Assembly (NCBI GenBank): GCA_023213395.1
Contig: CM041465.1
Span: 61,139,741 to 61,203,740 of the forward strand
DNA: 64,000 nucleotides
Direction of reading: 5' to 3'
Source of the DNA: Cycas panzhihuaensis
Lineage: Eukaryota > Cycadophyta
Below, piece by piece: positions 11,657-22,091 of the stretch (its first letter is position 1; the number at the start of each line of letters is the position of its first letter). The notes beneath the pieces are model-generated. The model was not told where the DNA came from, ran no database searches, and saw only the letters and a program-made list of their open reading frames with translations. A program made the position numbers and the translations under genes.

Positions 11657-12010
11657 TCATCTTTAAATAAAACACTCATCTATTACTTATCTAGTTGGCT
11701 AACAAATAGTAGGCTTTTATGTATTGATAGCACCAAATAAGTATCACCTATAGGAAACGTAGAAGTAGAGTGATCTAGTGAGTGGAAGGAGGCAATTTTG
11801 CCTACTCTAGATATATAAATAGTCTCATTGTTACTGAAGATGATGATTTACCCTTTTCTTTCTTTCATATCATAGAGTAAATCCTTGTGACCATTCATAT
11901 GATACGATACTCCCAAATCAAAATCCAAGTGCTATCACTATTTGTGGTATGATAGACACAAAATAACTTGCCATTATCATTGATAAACTAATTAGTATGG
12001 TGTTGATTAT
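11657..12010 (-). pseudogene. Cop1 copia fragment: protease and pre-integrase region
   Basis: Cop1 resumes here after the GypA array. It aligns by eye with Cop1B around 33022-33340. The minus strand near 11890-11940 reads FDLGVSYHMNGHKDLL, the copia protease active-site region with DSG changed to DLG. About 330 bp present in Cop1B (roughly 32690-33022) is missing between this fragment and the one ending at 3060. The right edge is the Cop2 insertion point. Confidence 0.8.
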
Positions 12011-12419
12011 TGTTAGATTATATAATGTAAACTTATGTATCTTAATGTTATTATTTAAGTCACATGTCTTAAAAATTATTTAAGTGATTCTAAAGTTATA
12101 AACTTATGTTAAATGTTAATTGAATTGTGGATGGTCGTTGAAATGTGAAACCGCATTCTAATGAACCTCCGTCCTATTTATTAGGTTCCTAGATTCATGG
12201 AATAAGTTCTAGGAATCCAGGAGGTCTGTCCATATCCCTGAAACTAGGCAATTTTAGGGTTGGTTATTATGTATATTGGTTTTATTTATTTATTAATATA
12301 ATCTAGCTTAGGAGGTGGTTTTCCACCTGTTAACCCTGTGTACATATGTATTGTCTCTTTCATTTATATCTTTTCTATTCCTGCGATATTTTGACTGTGT
12401 ACATGTGCCTATTCTATCA
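12011..12419 (+). repeat. Cop2 5' LTR
   Basis: It starts TGTTAGATTATATAA and ends CTATTCTATCA. It matches 26400-26827 along its whole length. The 3' copy has an extra stretch of about 20 bases near 26710-26730 that this copy lacks. Confidence 0.93.
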
Positions 12420-12431
12420 TGGTATCAAATC
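12420..12431 (+). promoter_or_regulatory. Cop2 primer-binding site
   Basis: TGGTATCAAATC starts directly after the LTR. Its first eight bases match the complement of initiator Met-tRNA, the usual copia primer; the rest has drifted. Confidence 0.7.
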
Positions 12432-13480
12432 AAAATGCAGAGATAAAAGAAAACTAACATGGTCAATGCTTTGAGGCAAGCAGTCAAGCACTAGAGGAAT
12501 AAAAAGCATATGCCCATATTCAATTAGGCTCACATTGATTACAATAATAGATGGACTGTATAAAACAGAGCAGGTTCAGAAACTTGAAGTAAGAGGAGAA
12601 AGACATCAACATTGCAGACATAAGAATCTGTTAGATTTTTTTTTTCAAAATCCAAGACTGGGCTCAAAATTAAAAGATACATCCACACACAATGGATCCC
12701 TACATGATATAAGTCGTCCTCGCTTGGGCTTCTACAAAAGATATCTGGAGTAGAGCGTCAAACCCTTCAACTGCTATGTAAACTCATAAAATTGAAGGAG
12801 ACGTTAGGATCCACTATACAACCATAGGGACTTGCAATGATAACTTGCATAGAAAGGGGAACTGTGAGAAATAAAGTTGGAAGAGATAAGAGGAGCTATT
12901 GATGAAGAAAGAGAGAACTTCATAGGTTTTAAACCCCATCCATGAATATGTTCAAAAACATAAATTCAGTGACCTAATCTTCTGGAAAACTTTCTAAGTC
13001 AGAGTCTGAATGATGATTAGATAATCTGGTGTAACTGGAACTTCACAAGGCCATCTACTTCAAACCACCTAAATTGGTGAAGCGCCCAAAGTCCTACCCG
13101 TGAGGAGCATCTGCATTAAAAAAAGAAGCAGCCTCCACCAAACCAGCCTCTGCCAAGTTGCAAGCCTCCATTCTTTGGATAGAAGAAATGCTAAAGAAAG
13201 ACTGATCACTCGAAGAAGCTGCCATGGCACACTATACAGAGAACTGATGCGGAGTTATTGAGGAGCCGATGCAGAGCTATTGAGGAGCAATCCAGAGCTG
13301 ATGCGGAGCCATTAAGGAAACCCTCAAAGCCTGCATTCATCCACGAAGTCTCGGTTGACCTACAAAAATAATACACCCTCACTACCGTCACCTCCTCGAA
13401 AACCTGCAAGCAAAAGTTCGCCGCCATTAGGAAAATGAGGTAGGGTTTCTACCTTTTACCCCTTGGACCCCAAAACTACT
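12432..13480. other. Unassigned DNA in Cop2 leader
   Basis: No reading frame here has recognisable motifs. Near 13245-13320 there are three imperfect copies of a GATGCGGAGC...ATTGAGGAG unit. A short inverted repeat (GGTAGGGTTTCTACC) lies near 13440. The sequence is less AT-rich than the repeats that follow. It may be true leader or an older captured or inserted fragment. Confidence 0.4.
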
Positions 13481-14306
13481 TCCATTTTGATTTTATTTTT
13501 TAAACCCTAATAGTCCATCGGGTCCATGCCCGTATTAACTTTTTATTTTTTTTATTTTTTTATTTAAAATAAATCAAACCCCTCCCCCCCCTTTCTAAAA
13601 TTTATAAAATCTTTTATTTTTAATTCAAATCAATCTTTAATTTTAACTTTATAAAAACCTTATACTTTGATTTCAAATCAAAGTTCCCCCCCCCCTCCTA
13701 AACTTTATAAAACCTTTTATTCTTAATTTAAATCAATCTTTGATATTAACTATTATACCTTAATACTTTGATTTCAGTCAAAGTCCCACCCCTCTTCTTA
13801 AATCTTATAAATACCTTTAATTTTTTTTTTTTTTATTCAAATGAATCAAAGCCGAAAACCCTTTTTTATTAATCTTAATGCTTTGATGTAAATCAAAGTT
13901 TTCCCCCATTAAATTTAACACTTTGATTTAAAACAAAGTTCCCTCCATTAACTTTATTTTAAATCAAAGTCCCTTCCCTATTAAATTTTACACTTTGATT
14001 TAAAATTTCAAACCCCCCACTTTATCTTAATTCAAAATCATTTTGATTTTAATCAAACCCTATTAATTTAACTTTGATTTAAATCAAAGTTTCTCCATTA
14101 AACCTTATAGTATGAGTCCATCCCATTATCCTTTACATTTTGATCTAAATCAAACCCCCCCACATTATATACCTTGATTTAAAGCAAATGCCTCCCCCCC
14201 TCTACATTATATTCCATACTTTTACTTAAATTAAAATTTCTCTTCCCTTAAACGTTTTTATTAAAACAAACTTTAAAACCCCTCATATAATACCTTGTTA
14301 AAATAA
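13481..14306. repeat. Degenerate tandem array built on CTTTGATTTAAATCAAAG
   Basis: Repeated blocks alternate a C-run or pyrimidine tract, an AT-rich CTTTATAAAACCTTT-like piece, and the palindrome TTTGATTTAAATCAAA. Spacing is about 95-115 bp at first and shorter towards the right. A perfect 20-bp palindrome lies at 14072-14091. The array looks like an old minisatellite. Gyp3 inserted at its right edge, and more pyrimidine-rich AT sequence continues after 21406. Confidence 0.65.
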
Positions 14307-14311
14307 CTCTA

Positions 14312-15488
14312 TGATCCGTTTTAGATCTTTAAAATACTCTAAATACTTTATTTTTTTTATGTAAATGGTCTTTATGTAGTAGAAAATTGCCTTAAAAAGG
14401 CTTAATGGTCTTCATTTAGTAGAAATATGCCTTTAAAAAGGCTTAAAAATGTAAAAAATATATTTATACAAGTGTAAAAAGGTGCTATAACTACTACCAA
14501 GCTGCTATTAAGGTGCTACAACTGCTACCAAGGTGCTACTAAGGTGCTACAACTACTACCAAGGTGCTACCAAGGTGTTACACAAGTGCTACGGCTGCTA
14601 CGGAGCTACTACAGGCTGCTACAAAACTACTACAGTCACACAGAACTGTGTCACACTGAGTCACTGATGCTCTGTGAAGACAAAAAATAGGAAAATAACA
14701 AAAACAGAAATGGTTTTGGTGGCACAAACGGTAACCGTTTGGCACAAAAATTGAGGAGAAGGTGCACACACGTGTCCTCTACACACTTAAAGAGGAAAAA
14801 CTCCAAAATAAAAGGATTTTCCTAAGATTTATCAAACCGTTTTGAAAACCATTAGAAAACGGAAAAAATAGAAAAACATAAATATCTCTCTCATATAGAA
14901 ACGCTTTTAAGCGAAATTCGAGAGAGGAATCCGGGGGGATCTCGACAGGGATTTTTGACACGAAAGAGAGGACGCCGTAGCCCTAGACGCAGCACGGAGC
15001 AAGATTCAAGGAAAGTAGCAAGAAATTGACTTTCTAGAAGAAGAACAGCTCCAAGTGAAAAAATCTGCATTGGGAGAGAATACAACTGAAACGCAGCAGG
15101 AAAAATCTGTTGCGGGGATTTGGAAGGAGCCTAGAAAATCATAGCCGCAGCCAAGAAGAGAAGACAGTAAAGGGTAGCAGTCCCAGAAGAGACGCTAGCT
15201 AGTTTCTTTCTCACCAAAATAGGGTTTTTGGTAATAAAAGACCAAAAATGGGTTGCAGACTTCGAGACAGAGGTTCCAAATAATGAGCGGCTCAAGGAGC
15301 GCCCAGCTCTCATCTTCTCTCTCCCAAAACGCTGCAGCAGTCCATTGCATGCTCGACAGAGCACAAAACAAAGGAGTTTTGTAAGAAAATTCTAATATTT
15401 TTTAATTCTATGTAATAATAAAAATATTGATTCTGGATTTTGTTTCAATTGGTTAAAGTTTTCACTTTCCCATTCAAGATTTAGATCA
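14312..15488 (+). repeat. Gyp3 5' LTR
   Basis: This 1177-bp LTR is bounded by TG and CA and repeats at 20225-21401. It contains two tandem copies of a roughly 40-bp unit, each with a GCCTT...AAGGC hairpin (about 14367-14447), and a short-period array rich in GGTGCTAC (about 14480-14640). Longer open frames inside it are not genes. Confidence 0.95.
14475..14640 (+). repeat. GGTGCTAC/GCTGCTAC short-period array in Gyp3 LTR
   Basis: Units of about 10-17 bases with the core GTGCTAC or GCTGCTAC repeat about a dozen times. The 3' LTR has the matching array at about 20390-20580, with extra units. The array predates this insertion because both LTRs share it. Confidence 0.85.
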
Positions 15489-15495
15489 ATATTTT

Positions 15496-15507
15496 TGGTA
15501 TCAGAGC
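15496..15507 (+). promoter_or_regulatory. Gyp3 primer-binding site
   Basis: TGGTATCAGAGC lies seven bases after the LTR end and is an exact complement of the 3' end of plant initiator Met-tRNA. It primes minus-strand DNA synthesis. Confidence 0.9.
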
Positions 15508-15615
15508 TAGTTTCTTGAAACCCTTGGGATTTTAGGGATTGTAAAAGAAAATAAATAAGAAAAAGAAAGAAAAGAAAAGGGAAAAAATCCTCTTGCTTTC
15601 ATTGTAGAAGTTTGT

Positions 15616-16808
15616 ATGAAAACTAGATACCAATATCTGTTAACGGGTGAACCTCTAACCAAGCCTCTGGAAAGAGAAAGAAAACAGCGAAGGAAGATGG
15701 CTAATCCAGAACAGAAAATGGATGAAAGGTTCATGAAAATGGAGCAGAACCTCAACAGGCTAACCCAACTTGTGGTACAGTTAGTTGCAACTTCTTCTTC
15801 AACAGCCAAAGGCATAAAGAAGGAAGAAGAAGAACCGATGAAAGAGGAGACGAATGAAGAGTTGGTAGAAGACCAACAAGAAAATGAAGAAGATGACAAT
15901 CCAGCAGTATTCACACATCCATTCAAGGTAGAGGCAAAACTTGAATTGCCCATCTATGATGGAACGTTAGATGCTAAAAAATTAGATAATTGGCTGGACC
16001 AACTAGAAACTTATTTCTCCATTTATGGGTATAAAAACCAGTAGAAAATAACTTTTACTAGGTTAAAATTATCTAAACATGCATTAGTTTAGTGGAATGC
16101 ATACATTAAATCCCATAATGTAAATGAAATCACTTGGCAACAGTTTAAAATCCTCATAAAGAAACAATTCTATCCTATTGGATATGAAGAGCAACAGAGG
16201 ATTAGATGGCAATATTACCGACAGGAAAGAGGCCAAAATGTCCAAGATTACACAACAATTTCAAAAGCAAGTCATTGTGTTGGGCATCTCTTCTTGGGTA
16301 AAGACATGATCTTGAAATATATTGGAGGAATGCACCAAAGATATTCAAGAAGAACTTCAACTGCTTGAAGTCAAATCATTCGAAGCCAAAGAAGAAGGCG
16401 ATTGACATAGAAAAGAGGAATAAGAAGGTTTATGCCGAAAGGAAAAGGTTTGCACCTCTAGAAGGTAACAACAAACCTACCCGAGGAATGAAGTTTCCAG
16501 GTAAAATTGGACAACAATCCATTAGAGGTTTTGGCAAGATGAAACAAGCCAATACCACCCAAATCAAAGTCACTTGCACTCATTGCAAGCGAGCGGGTCA
16601 CAGCGTAGAAGATTGTTGGTTTCTACACCCAGAAAAAAGACCCAAGAACAAGGGGAAAGGTAAAGTTAAAACTGAAGGTAAAACTTTACTTAACTCTGTA
16701 GGTGATGAAAATGTTTGCAGCATTGAAGAAGCTAATGAGAAGTTGATGCTCATGGCTAATACGGAGCCTGAAAGTAACCATCAGCAAGATGATCCAGAGA
16801 TTAGATAG
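15616..16808 (+). pseudogene. Gyp3 gag
   Basis: Gag forms the particle shell and binds element RNA. The first open piece (15616-16044) holds a coiled, charged N-terminus; the Met at 15697 (MANPEQKMDERFMK) is a likely start. After a TAG at 16042 the capsid region continues through stops and a shift to the second piece (16365-16808). That piece ends in a nucleocapsid zinc knuckle, C-T-H-C-K-R-A-G-H-S-V-E-D-C (16575-16616), a canonical CX2CX4HX4C with basic flanks. The knuckle is intact, but gag as a whole is interrupted. Confidence 0.9.
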
Positions 16809-17252
16809 GAGCTCTTCATGGTAAGAATCCAAGTGAAGCAAAGCATGGTTGATGCCATCTTTGATGGAGGAAGCCAAAAGAATTTAATCTCAGAAGCATT
16901 GGTAAAGAAACTGGGATTAAAGATGCATGCACATCCAAAACCATATCCTCTTGGATGGTTGCAAAAAGATTCAGAATTGTAGGTTACTCACCAATGTAAG
17001 TTTAAATTTACAATTTCTGAAAAGTCCATTGATGAAGTTGAATATGAAGTAGTCCCTTTGGATGTTTGTCAAGTTCTGTTTGGCAGCCCATATCTCTATG
17101 ATAGAGATGGAGTTCACCATAGGAGGCTGAGAAAGATTTGACTCATCAAGGACGGGAGATCATATCTGATCAATGCATCAAAGCCACAGAAGAAGATTTC
17201 TCTCATATCTTCCCAACAAGCAAAAAGATTAATTAATGCTTGTAGGAAGTTT
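16809..17252 (+). pseudogene. Gyp3 protease
   Basis: After the gag stop at 16806 the frame reads a protease domain with active-site region AIFDGGSQKNLIS (near 16850-16890) and a VLFGSPYLYDRDG block. The active site is D-G-G in place of the common D-S/T-G, which may lower activity or be a decay change. In-frame stops occur near 16979 and 17140. It lies between gag and reverse transcriptase as expected. Confidence 0.78.
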
Positions 17253-18740
17253 GTGCTGCTGATGATAAAGCCAAAGGTGGAAGGAAATGAGCAAGTAGAG
17301 TCCTCAATACAGGCACTAGATAGAAAGCAAGTGCAGCAAATTGAAGGCCTAAAGAATAGGTATAGTGATGTATTCCAAGAGCCAAAAGGGCTGCCCCCTA
17401 AAAGGGTAATTGAACATGAAATCCAGTTGGTTGCTGATTCACCTTTGCCGAATCTTAGTCTCTACCAAAACTCAGTTTTGGAGAATGAAGAGATTAAGAG
17501 GCAGATTCAAGAACTCTTAGAACAAGGAGTGATTAAGCCGAGTTGTTCCCCATGTGGGTCACCTATTGTTTTGGTGCCAAAGAAAGATGGAGGATGGAGA
17601 ATGTGCATTGACTACCGAGCTTTAAACAAGATCACCATAAAGAACAGACATCCCTTACCACAGATAGATGACTTGTTGGACCCATTCTGATCGGCAAGAT
17701 ATTTCAAGAAATGGACCTGAAATCAGGTTACCATCAGGTTCGAATTCGAGAGGAGGATACTTGGAAAACAACCTTCAAATCGAAGCAAGGATTGTTCGAA
17801 TGGTTGGTGATGTTATTTGGTCTGTGCAATGCACCTTCCACCTTCATGAGGTTGATGAATGAGGTATTAAGACCCTTCATTGATGACTTTGTAATTATAT
17901 ATCTAGATGATATTCTGATTTTTAGCCAAACATGGGAGGAGCACCTCCAACATGTTGAGCAAGTGCTCAAAGTTCTCCAAGAACAGCAGTTGAAACTAAA
18001 TCTAAAGAAGTGCGAGTTTGGAAAGTAATCTCTCATCTTTTTAGGTTTCGTGGTTGGAGGAGGAGAATTGAAGATTGACCCAGCAAAGATCAAAGTCATT
18101 CTCAATTGGCCCACACCCAAGACAACCACAGAGGTAAGAAGTTTCATTGGTGCATGTCAATATTTAAGAAAATTTATTTTCAGATTCTCTCAAATTGCAG
18201 CACCTCTCCATGCATTGACGGGAGGACATGCAAAGTTTCATTGGGAGAATGAACAAGAAAAAACTTTCAAGCTTTTGAAGCAGAAAATCTGTGAGGCACC
18301 AGTGTTAGCTTTACCCTCACTACAGAAGCTATTTAAATTGGAGACTGACGCTTCAGGTTATGCCATGGAAGTAGTATTGAAGCAAGAAGGAAAACTGATA
18401 GCTTACCATTCAGAGACATTTAATGGAGCTGTCATAAACTACCCAACTTACGATAAGGAGCTCTATGCATTGCACTAAGTAGTGAAGCATTGGAGACCCT
18501 ATTTGTTGGGAAAAGAAGTGGTCATCCACACCGACCACGAGCCTTTGCAATTTCTGAGACTCGGTCAAGTTGCGATGGGCTAGGCACATGAAGTGGATGT
18601 CCTATTTGCAGAAGTTTCACATCGTGGTAAAATACAAGAAAGGAACGACAAATAAGATTGCAGACTTGCTGTCCAGACCTCCTCAACAGCAAGGTAATTC
18701 CAGTTTGTTGGTAGCTATGTAATTTCAACCTTTCTGCCAA
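17253..18740 (+). pseudogene. Gyp3 reverse transcriptase and RNase H
   Basis: Reverse transcriptase begins in 17253-17690 ([40 protein letters not shown]). It shifts frame near 17685 and continues in 17711-18028 with [13 protein letters not shown] and the catalytic YLDD intact at 17900-17911. A stop near 18026 separates it from the connection and RNase H (18050-18478, FKLETDASGYAMEVV). RNase H continues past a TAA with THTDHEPLQF-like sequence to about 18720. Shift and stops make it non-functional although the key polymerase motif survives. Confidence 0.93.
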
Positions 18741-18779
18741 GATGAATATGTTGATTTGTATTTGAAAGATGAGGCATTC

Positions 18780-20186
18780 AAGCTTATCTTTGAGTAGCTA
18801 CAGCAAGGAAAAGTAGTTGCAGATTTCCAGCTGAAAGATGGACTTCTTTGCAAGCAAGATAAGCTTTGCATTCCAAAGCATGCAGACCGAATGAAGTGAA
18901 TAAGAGAAGCTCACACCTCTCGAGTTGTAAGACACTTTGGAGTGGGAAAGACGTTGCTAAACTTGCAGTGATATATGTATTGGCCAAACATGCAGCAAGA
19001 TGTGACTACAACAGTACGAGGGTGTACATTATGTAGCACTTCAAAGCCAGCCAATAGGAAGTTTGGATTGTACATTCCACTTCCCGTTCCATCACGACCG
19101 TGGGAAAGTATCTCCATGGATTTCTTGGGAGGACTACCACAAACTAAAAATGGTATGGATTATTTGTTTATTGTTGTTGATCGGTTCAGTAAAATGGTGA
19201 TGTTGATTCCCTGTAAGAAAACACATACAGGAGAAGACATAGCTATATTATTTTTTTAGCATGTTTGGAAGTATTTTGGACTTCCCAACTCAATCATTTC
19301 TGATCGAGACAATGATTTACGAGTCATTTTGGCAAACACTTTGGGGAATGATGGATACAAAGCTAAAGATGAGTCTGACTTTTCATCCTCAAATGACGGC
19401 GGTGAAGTTGTCAACAGGACATTGGTACAGCTGTTACGAGGATACAATGCCAAGCATCCTAAGACTTGGGATGAAAGTCTCCCATACTTGCAATTTGCAT
19501 TCAATAGAACTATTCATAGCTCAACCCAGAAATCACCATTTGAGGTATGTTTGGGATTTCTGCCTGCAAGTCCTTTCGATTTAGAATTTTCTGCTCAACT
19601 TCCTACAGGAAATGGAAAGGAGGGAGAAGGAGACGAAAAGGCACAAAGATTCTTGGAAAGAATAAAAAAAATCGATCAACAGGTTGAAGAGCAGCTTCAA
19701 AAGTCTCAACAGAGATACAAGCAGCGCCATGATGCACATAGAACTAGCCATTCCTTTAAGGAAGGAGATAGAGTTTGGTTGCACCTCAGTAAGAAAAGAT
19801 TGCAAGGTGAAGGCAAAAAGTTAAAGCCTTTACGATATGGTCCTTTTACAATTTTGAAGAAAATTGGGGAAAATGCTTTCCAACTTGAACTTCCAGAATT
19901 CATGAAGATGTATTCCGTAGTGAATGTTGAGAATCTGAAGATGTTCGAGCCATCCATGTTGGATGAAGATGAAGACGGAGTTCCACTCTTACCAAACCCA
20001 GAAGAGTTGCAGATAGAGAAAAAGGAACCAATGCAAAATGATTGCATTCTTCAAAGGAAGCAGACCGAGACTCGAAGAGGCATAATTGAGTCCTTCAGAA
20101 TTGCAGAGAAAGGACAAGTACCTAGCAAAGCAAAATGGTACAATAAGGAGATAGGGAAAATTAAATTTCCTCATCTACAACTATAA
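18780..20186 (+). pseudogene. Gyp3 integrase with C-terminal tail
   Basis: An H...H...C...C zinc region ends at CTLCSTSKPANRKFG (about 19020). The catalytic core follows with ISMDFLGGLPQ, then a TAG near 19258 and a shift, SDRDNDLRV, and GGEVVNRTL. All three acidic residues of the D, D, E triad can be read. The long final frame (19329-20186) carries the C-terminal region RVWLHLSKKRLQGEGKKLKP and YGPFTILKKIGENAFQLELP, then an acidic linker and a tail ending KFPHLQL that may be a divergent chromodomain. It is broken by one stop and frame changes. Confidence 0.92.
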
Positions 20187-20206
20187 AGTTCATGAGGCCA
20201 TGAACT

Positions 20207-20220
20207 CCTAAAAAAGGGGA
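20207..20220 (+). promoter_or_regulatory. Gyp3 polypurine tract
   Basis: A purine-rich CTAAAAAAGGGGA-type run lies four bases before the 3' LTR. It is the expected primer for plus-strand DNA synthesis. Confidence 0.8.
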
Positions 20221-20224
20221 GTTC

Positions 20225-21401
20225 TGATCCGTTTCAGATCTTTAAAATACTCTAAATACTTTATTTTTTTTATGTAAATGGTCTTTATGTAGTAGAAAAT
20301 TGCCTTAAAAAGGCTTAATGGTCTTCATTTAGTAGAAATATACCTTTAAAAAGGCTTAAAAATATAAAAAATATATTTCTACAAGTGTAAAAAGGTGTTA
20401 TAACTACTACCAAGCTGCTATTAAGGTGCTACAACTGCTACCAAGGTGCTACTAAGGTGCTACAACTACTACCAAGGTGCTACCAAGGTGTTACGCAAGT
20501 GCTATGGCTACTACGGAGCTACTACAGGCTGCTACAGAACTACTACAGGCTGCTACAGAGCTGCTATGGAGCTGCTACGAGTCGCTGTCGCTATGTCAAA
20601 AATGGGAAAATAACAAAAACGAAAATGGTTTTGGCGGCAGAAACGGTAACCGTTTGGCACGAAAATTAAGGAGAAGGTACGCACATGTGTCCTCTACGCA
20701 CTTAAAGAGGAAAAACTCTAAAATAAAAGGATTTTCCTAAGATTTATCAAACCGTTTTGAAAACCGTTAAAAAACGGAGAAAACGGAAAAACAGAAATAT
20801 CTCTCTCATATGGAAACGCTTTTAAGCGAAATTCGAGAGAGGAATCTGGGGGATCTCGACAGGGGTTTTTGACACGAAAGAGAGGACGTCGTAGCCCTAG
20901 ATGCAGTATGGAGCAAGATTCAAGGAAAGCAGCAAGAAATTGACTTTCCGGAAGAAGAACGGCTCCAAGTGAGAAAATCTGCGTTGGGAGAGAATACAAC
21001 TGAAACGCAGTGGGAAAAATATGTTGCGGGGATCTGGAAGGAGCCCAGAAAATCATAGTCCTGACCAAGAAGAGAAGGCGGTAAAAGGCGGCGGTCGAAG
21101 ACGCTAGCTTGGTTTCTTTCTCACCAAAATAGGGTTTTTGGTAACAAAAGACCAAAGACGGGTTGCAGACTTCGAGACAGAGGTTCCAGCGAATGAGCAG
21201 CAACTCAAGGAGCGCCCAACTCTCATCTTCTCTCTCCCAAAATGCTGTAGCAGTCCATTGCATACTCGACAGAGCACAAAACAAAGGAGTTTTATAAGAA
21301 AATTCTAATATTTTTTAATTCTATGTAATAATAAAAATATTGATTCTAGATTTTGTTTCAATTGGTTAAAGTTTTCACTTTCCCATTCAAGATTCAGATC
21401 A
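20225..21401 (+). repeat. Gyp3 3' LTR
   Basis: This copy is 1177 bp, the same length as the 5' copy. Differences seen by eye are mostly single-base, often C/T or G/A, plus small indels in the GCTGCTAC array and near 21080 that cancel in length. The target duplication CTCTA follows directly. Confidence 0.95.
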
Positions 21402-21406
21402 CTCTA

Positions 21407-22091
21407 ATACCCCCTTTGTTTTAATACAAACTCTTTCTCTTAATTACAATCTCCCCTTTCCCTTTTAGACATTTTATTTTTTGACAAAATCATACTCTCT
21501 TAAGTTTTCTCCTTATAAGGTATTTATAAACTTCATTCCCTTATTATTATTATCCTTCAATACATTTTAACGATTTAATTTAACTACATTTTTAATTACT
21601 TAAACCAAATATAGTTAATCCTAGGTAAATCTAATTAACCTTTTACCATTACATTTACTTTTTCTCCTTAACACTTAATCTATAAGACTTAAACTTAATC
21701 CTTAACATTATACTTTTTTTTTTTATATAAAAAGGGAAACAAAATACGTAGTTATATATTTTTTAAAATAATTTACTTATTAAGGAAAATTGTTTAGAAA
21801 GGATTTGTTATTTTTGAAAGGGGGACTATTTTTTACCTAAGGGGGACTATTTTTTTTAAGGGGGACTATTTTTTTTAAGGGGGATTATTTTTTTCTAAAA
21901 GAAAACAGTTTTTTAAGAAATTACTTTTAAGAAGTTGTTTGTTATTTTTTATCTTAAAATTAATTAATGTAGACTAAGATGTTCTTGTGAATGAGATCTA
22001 TTAATAAGATTAGTGTTTTTCATTAGGTAATTATTTTTTCAAGTCACCTTCATAATTTTTTAATCTTCAAATATACCTCAACACTCCCAAT
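21407..22091 (+). other. Cop2 leader, right part
   Basis: This noncoding AT-rich stretch continues the sequence interrupted by Gyp3 and runs to the Cop2 gag start. It contains the tandem array at 21817-21896. No gene motif is visible. Confidence 0.55.
21817..21896 (+). repeat. Four-copy AAGGGGGACTATTTTTTT array
   Basis: Four near-identical 19-22-bp units each pair a polypurine run (AAGGGGGA) with a T tract. The motif resembles a retrotransposon polypurine tract, but its position in a 5' leader is not where one is used. Confidence 0.85.

Larger units (their letters stand above)
14312..21401 (+). mobile_element. Gyp3, complete Ty3/gypsy element with intact target duplication
   Basis: This 7090-bp plus-strand element is flanked on both sides by CTCTA (14307-14311 and 21402-21406). 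Its LTRs (14312-15488 and 20225-21401) are both 1177 bp and run TGATCCG...AGATCA. It has a primer-binding site, gag with zinc knuckle, protease, reverse transcriptase, RNase H, integrase and a polypurine tract in canonical gypsy order. Frameshifts and stops are scattered but fewer than in most neighbours. It is nested in Cop2, so it is younger than Cop2. The C-terminal tail (near 20040-20186, ending FPHLQL) may be a divergent chromodomain; the exact lineage is uncertain. Confidence 0.96.

Noticed and set aside
12535-13427. Short frames in the Cop2 leader as candidate host exons
   Set aside because: No splice signals, domain or codon pattern supported a host gene. The region is more likely leader or old insert.
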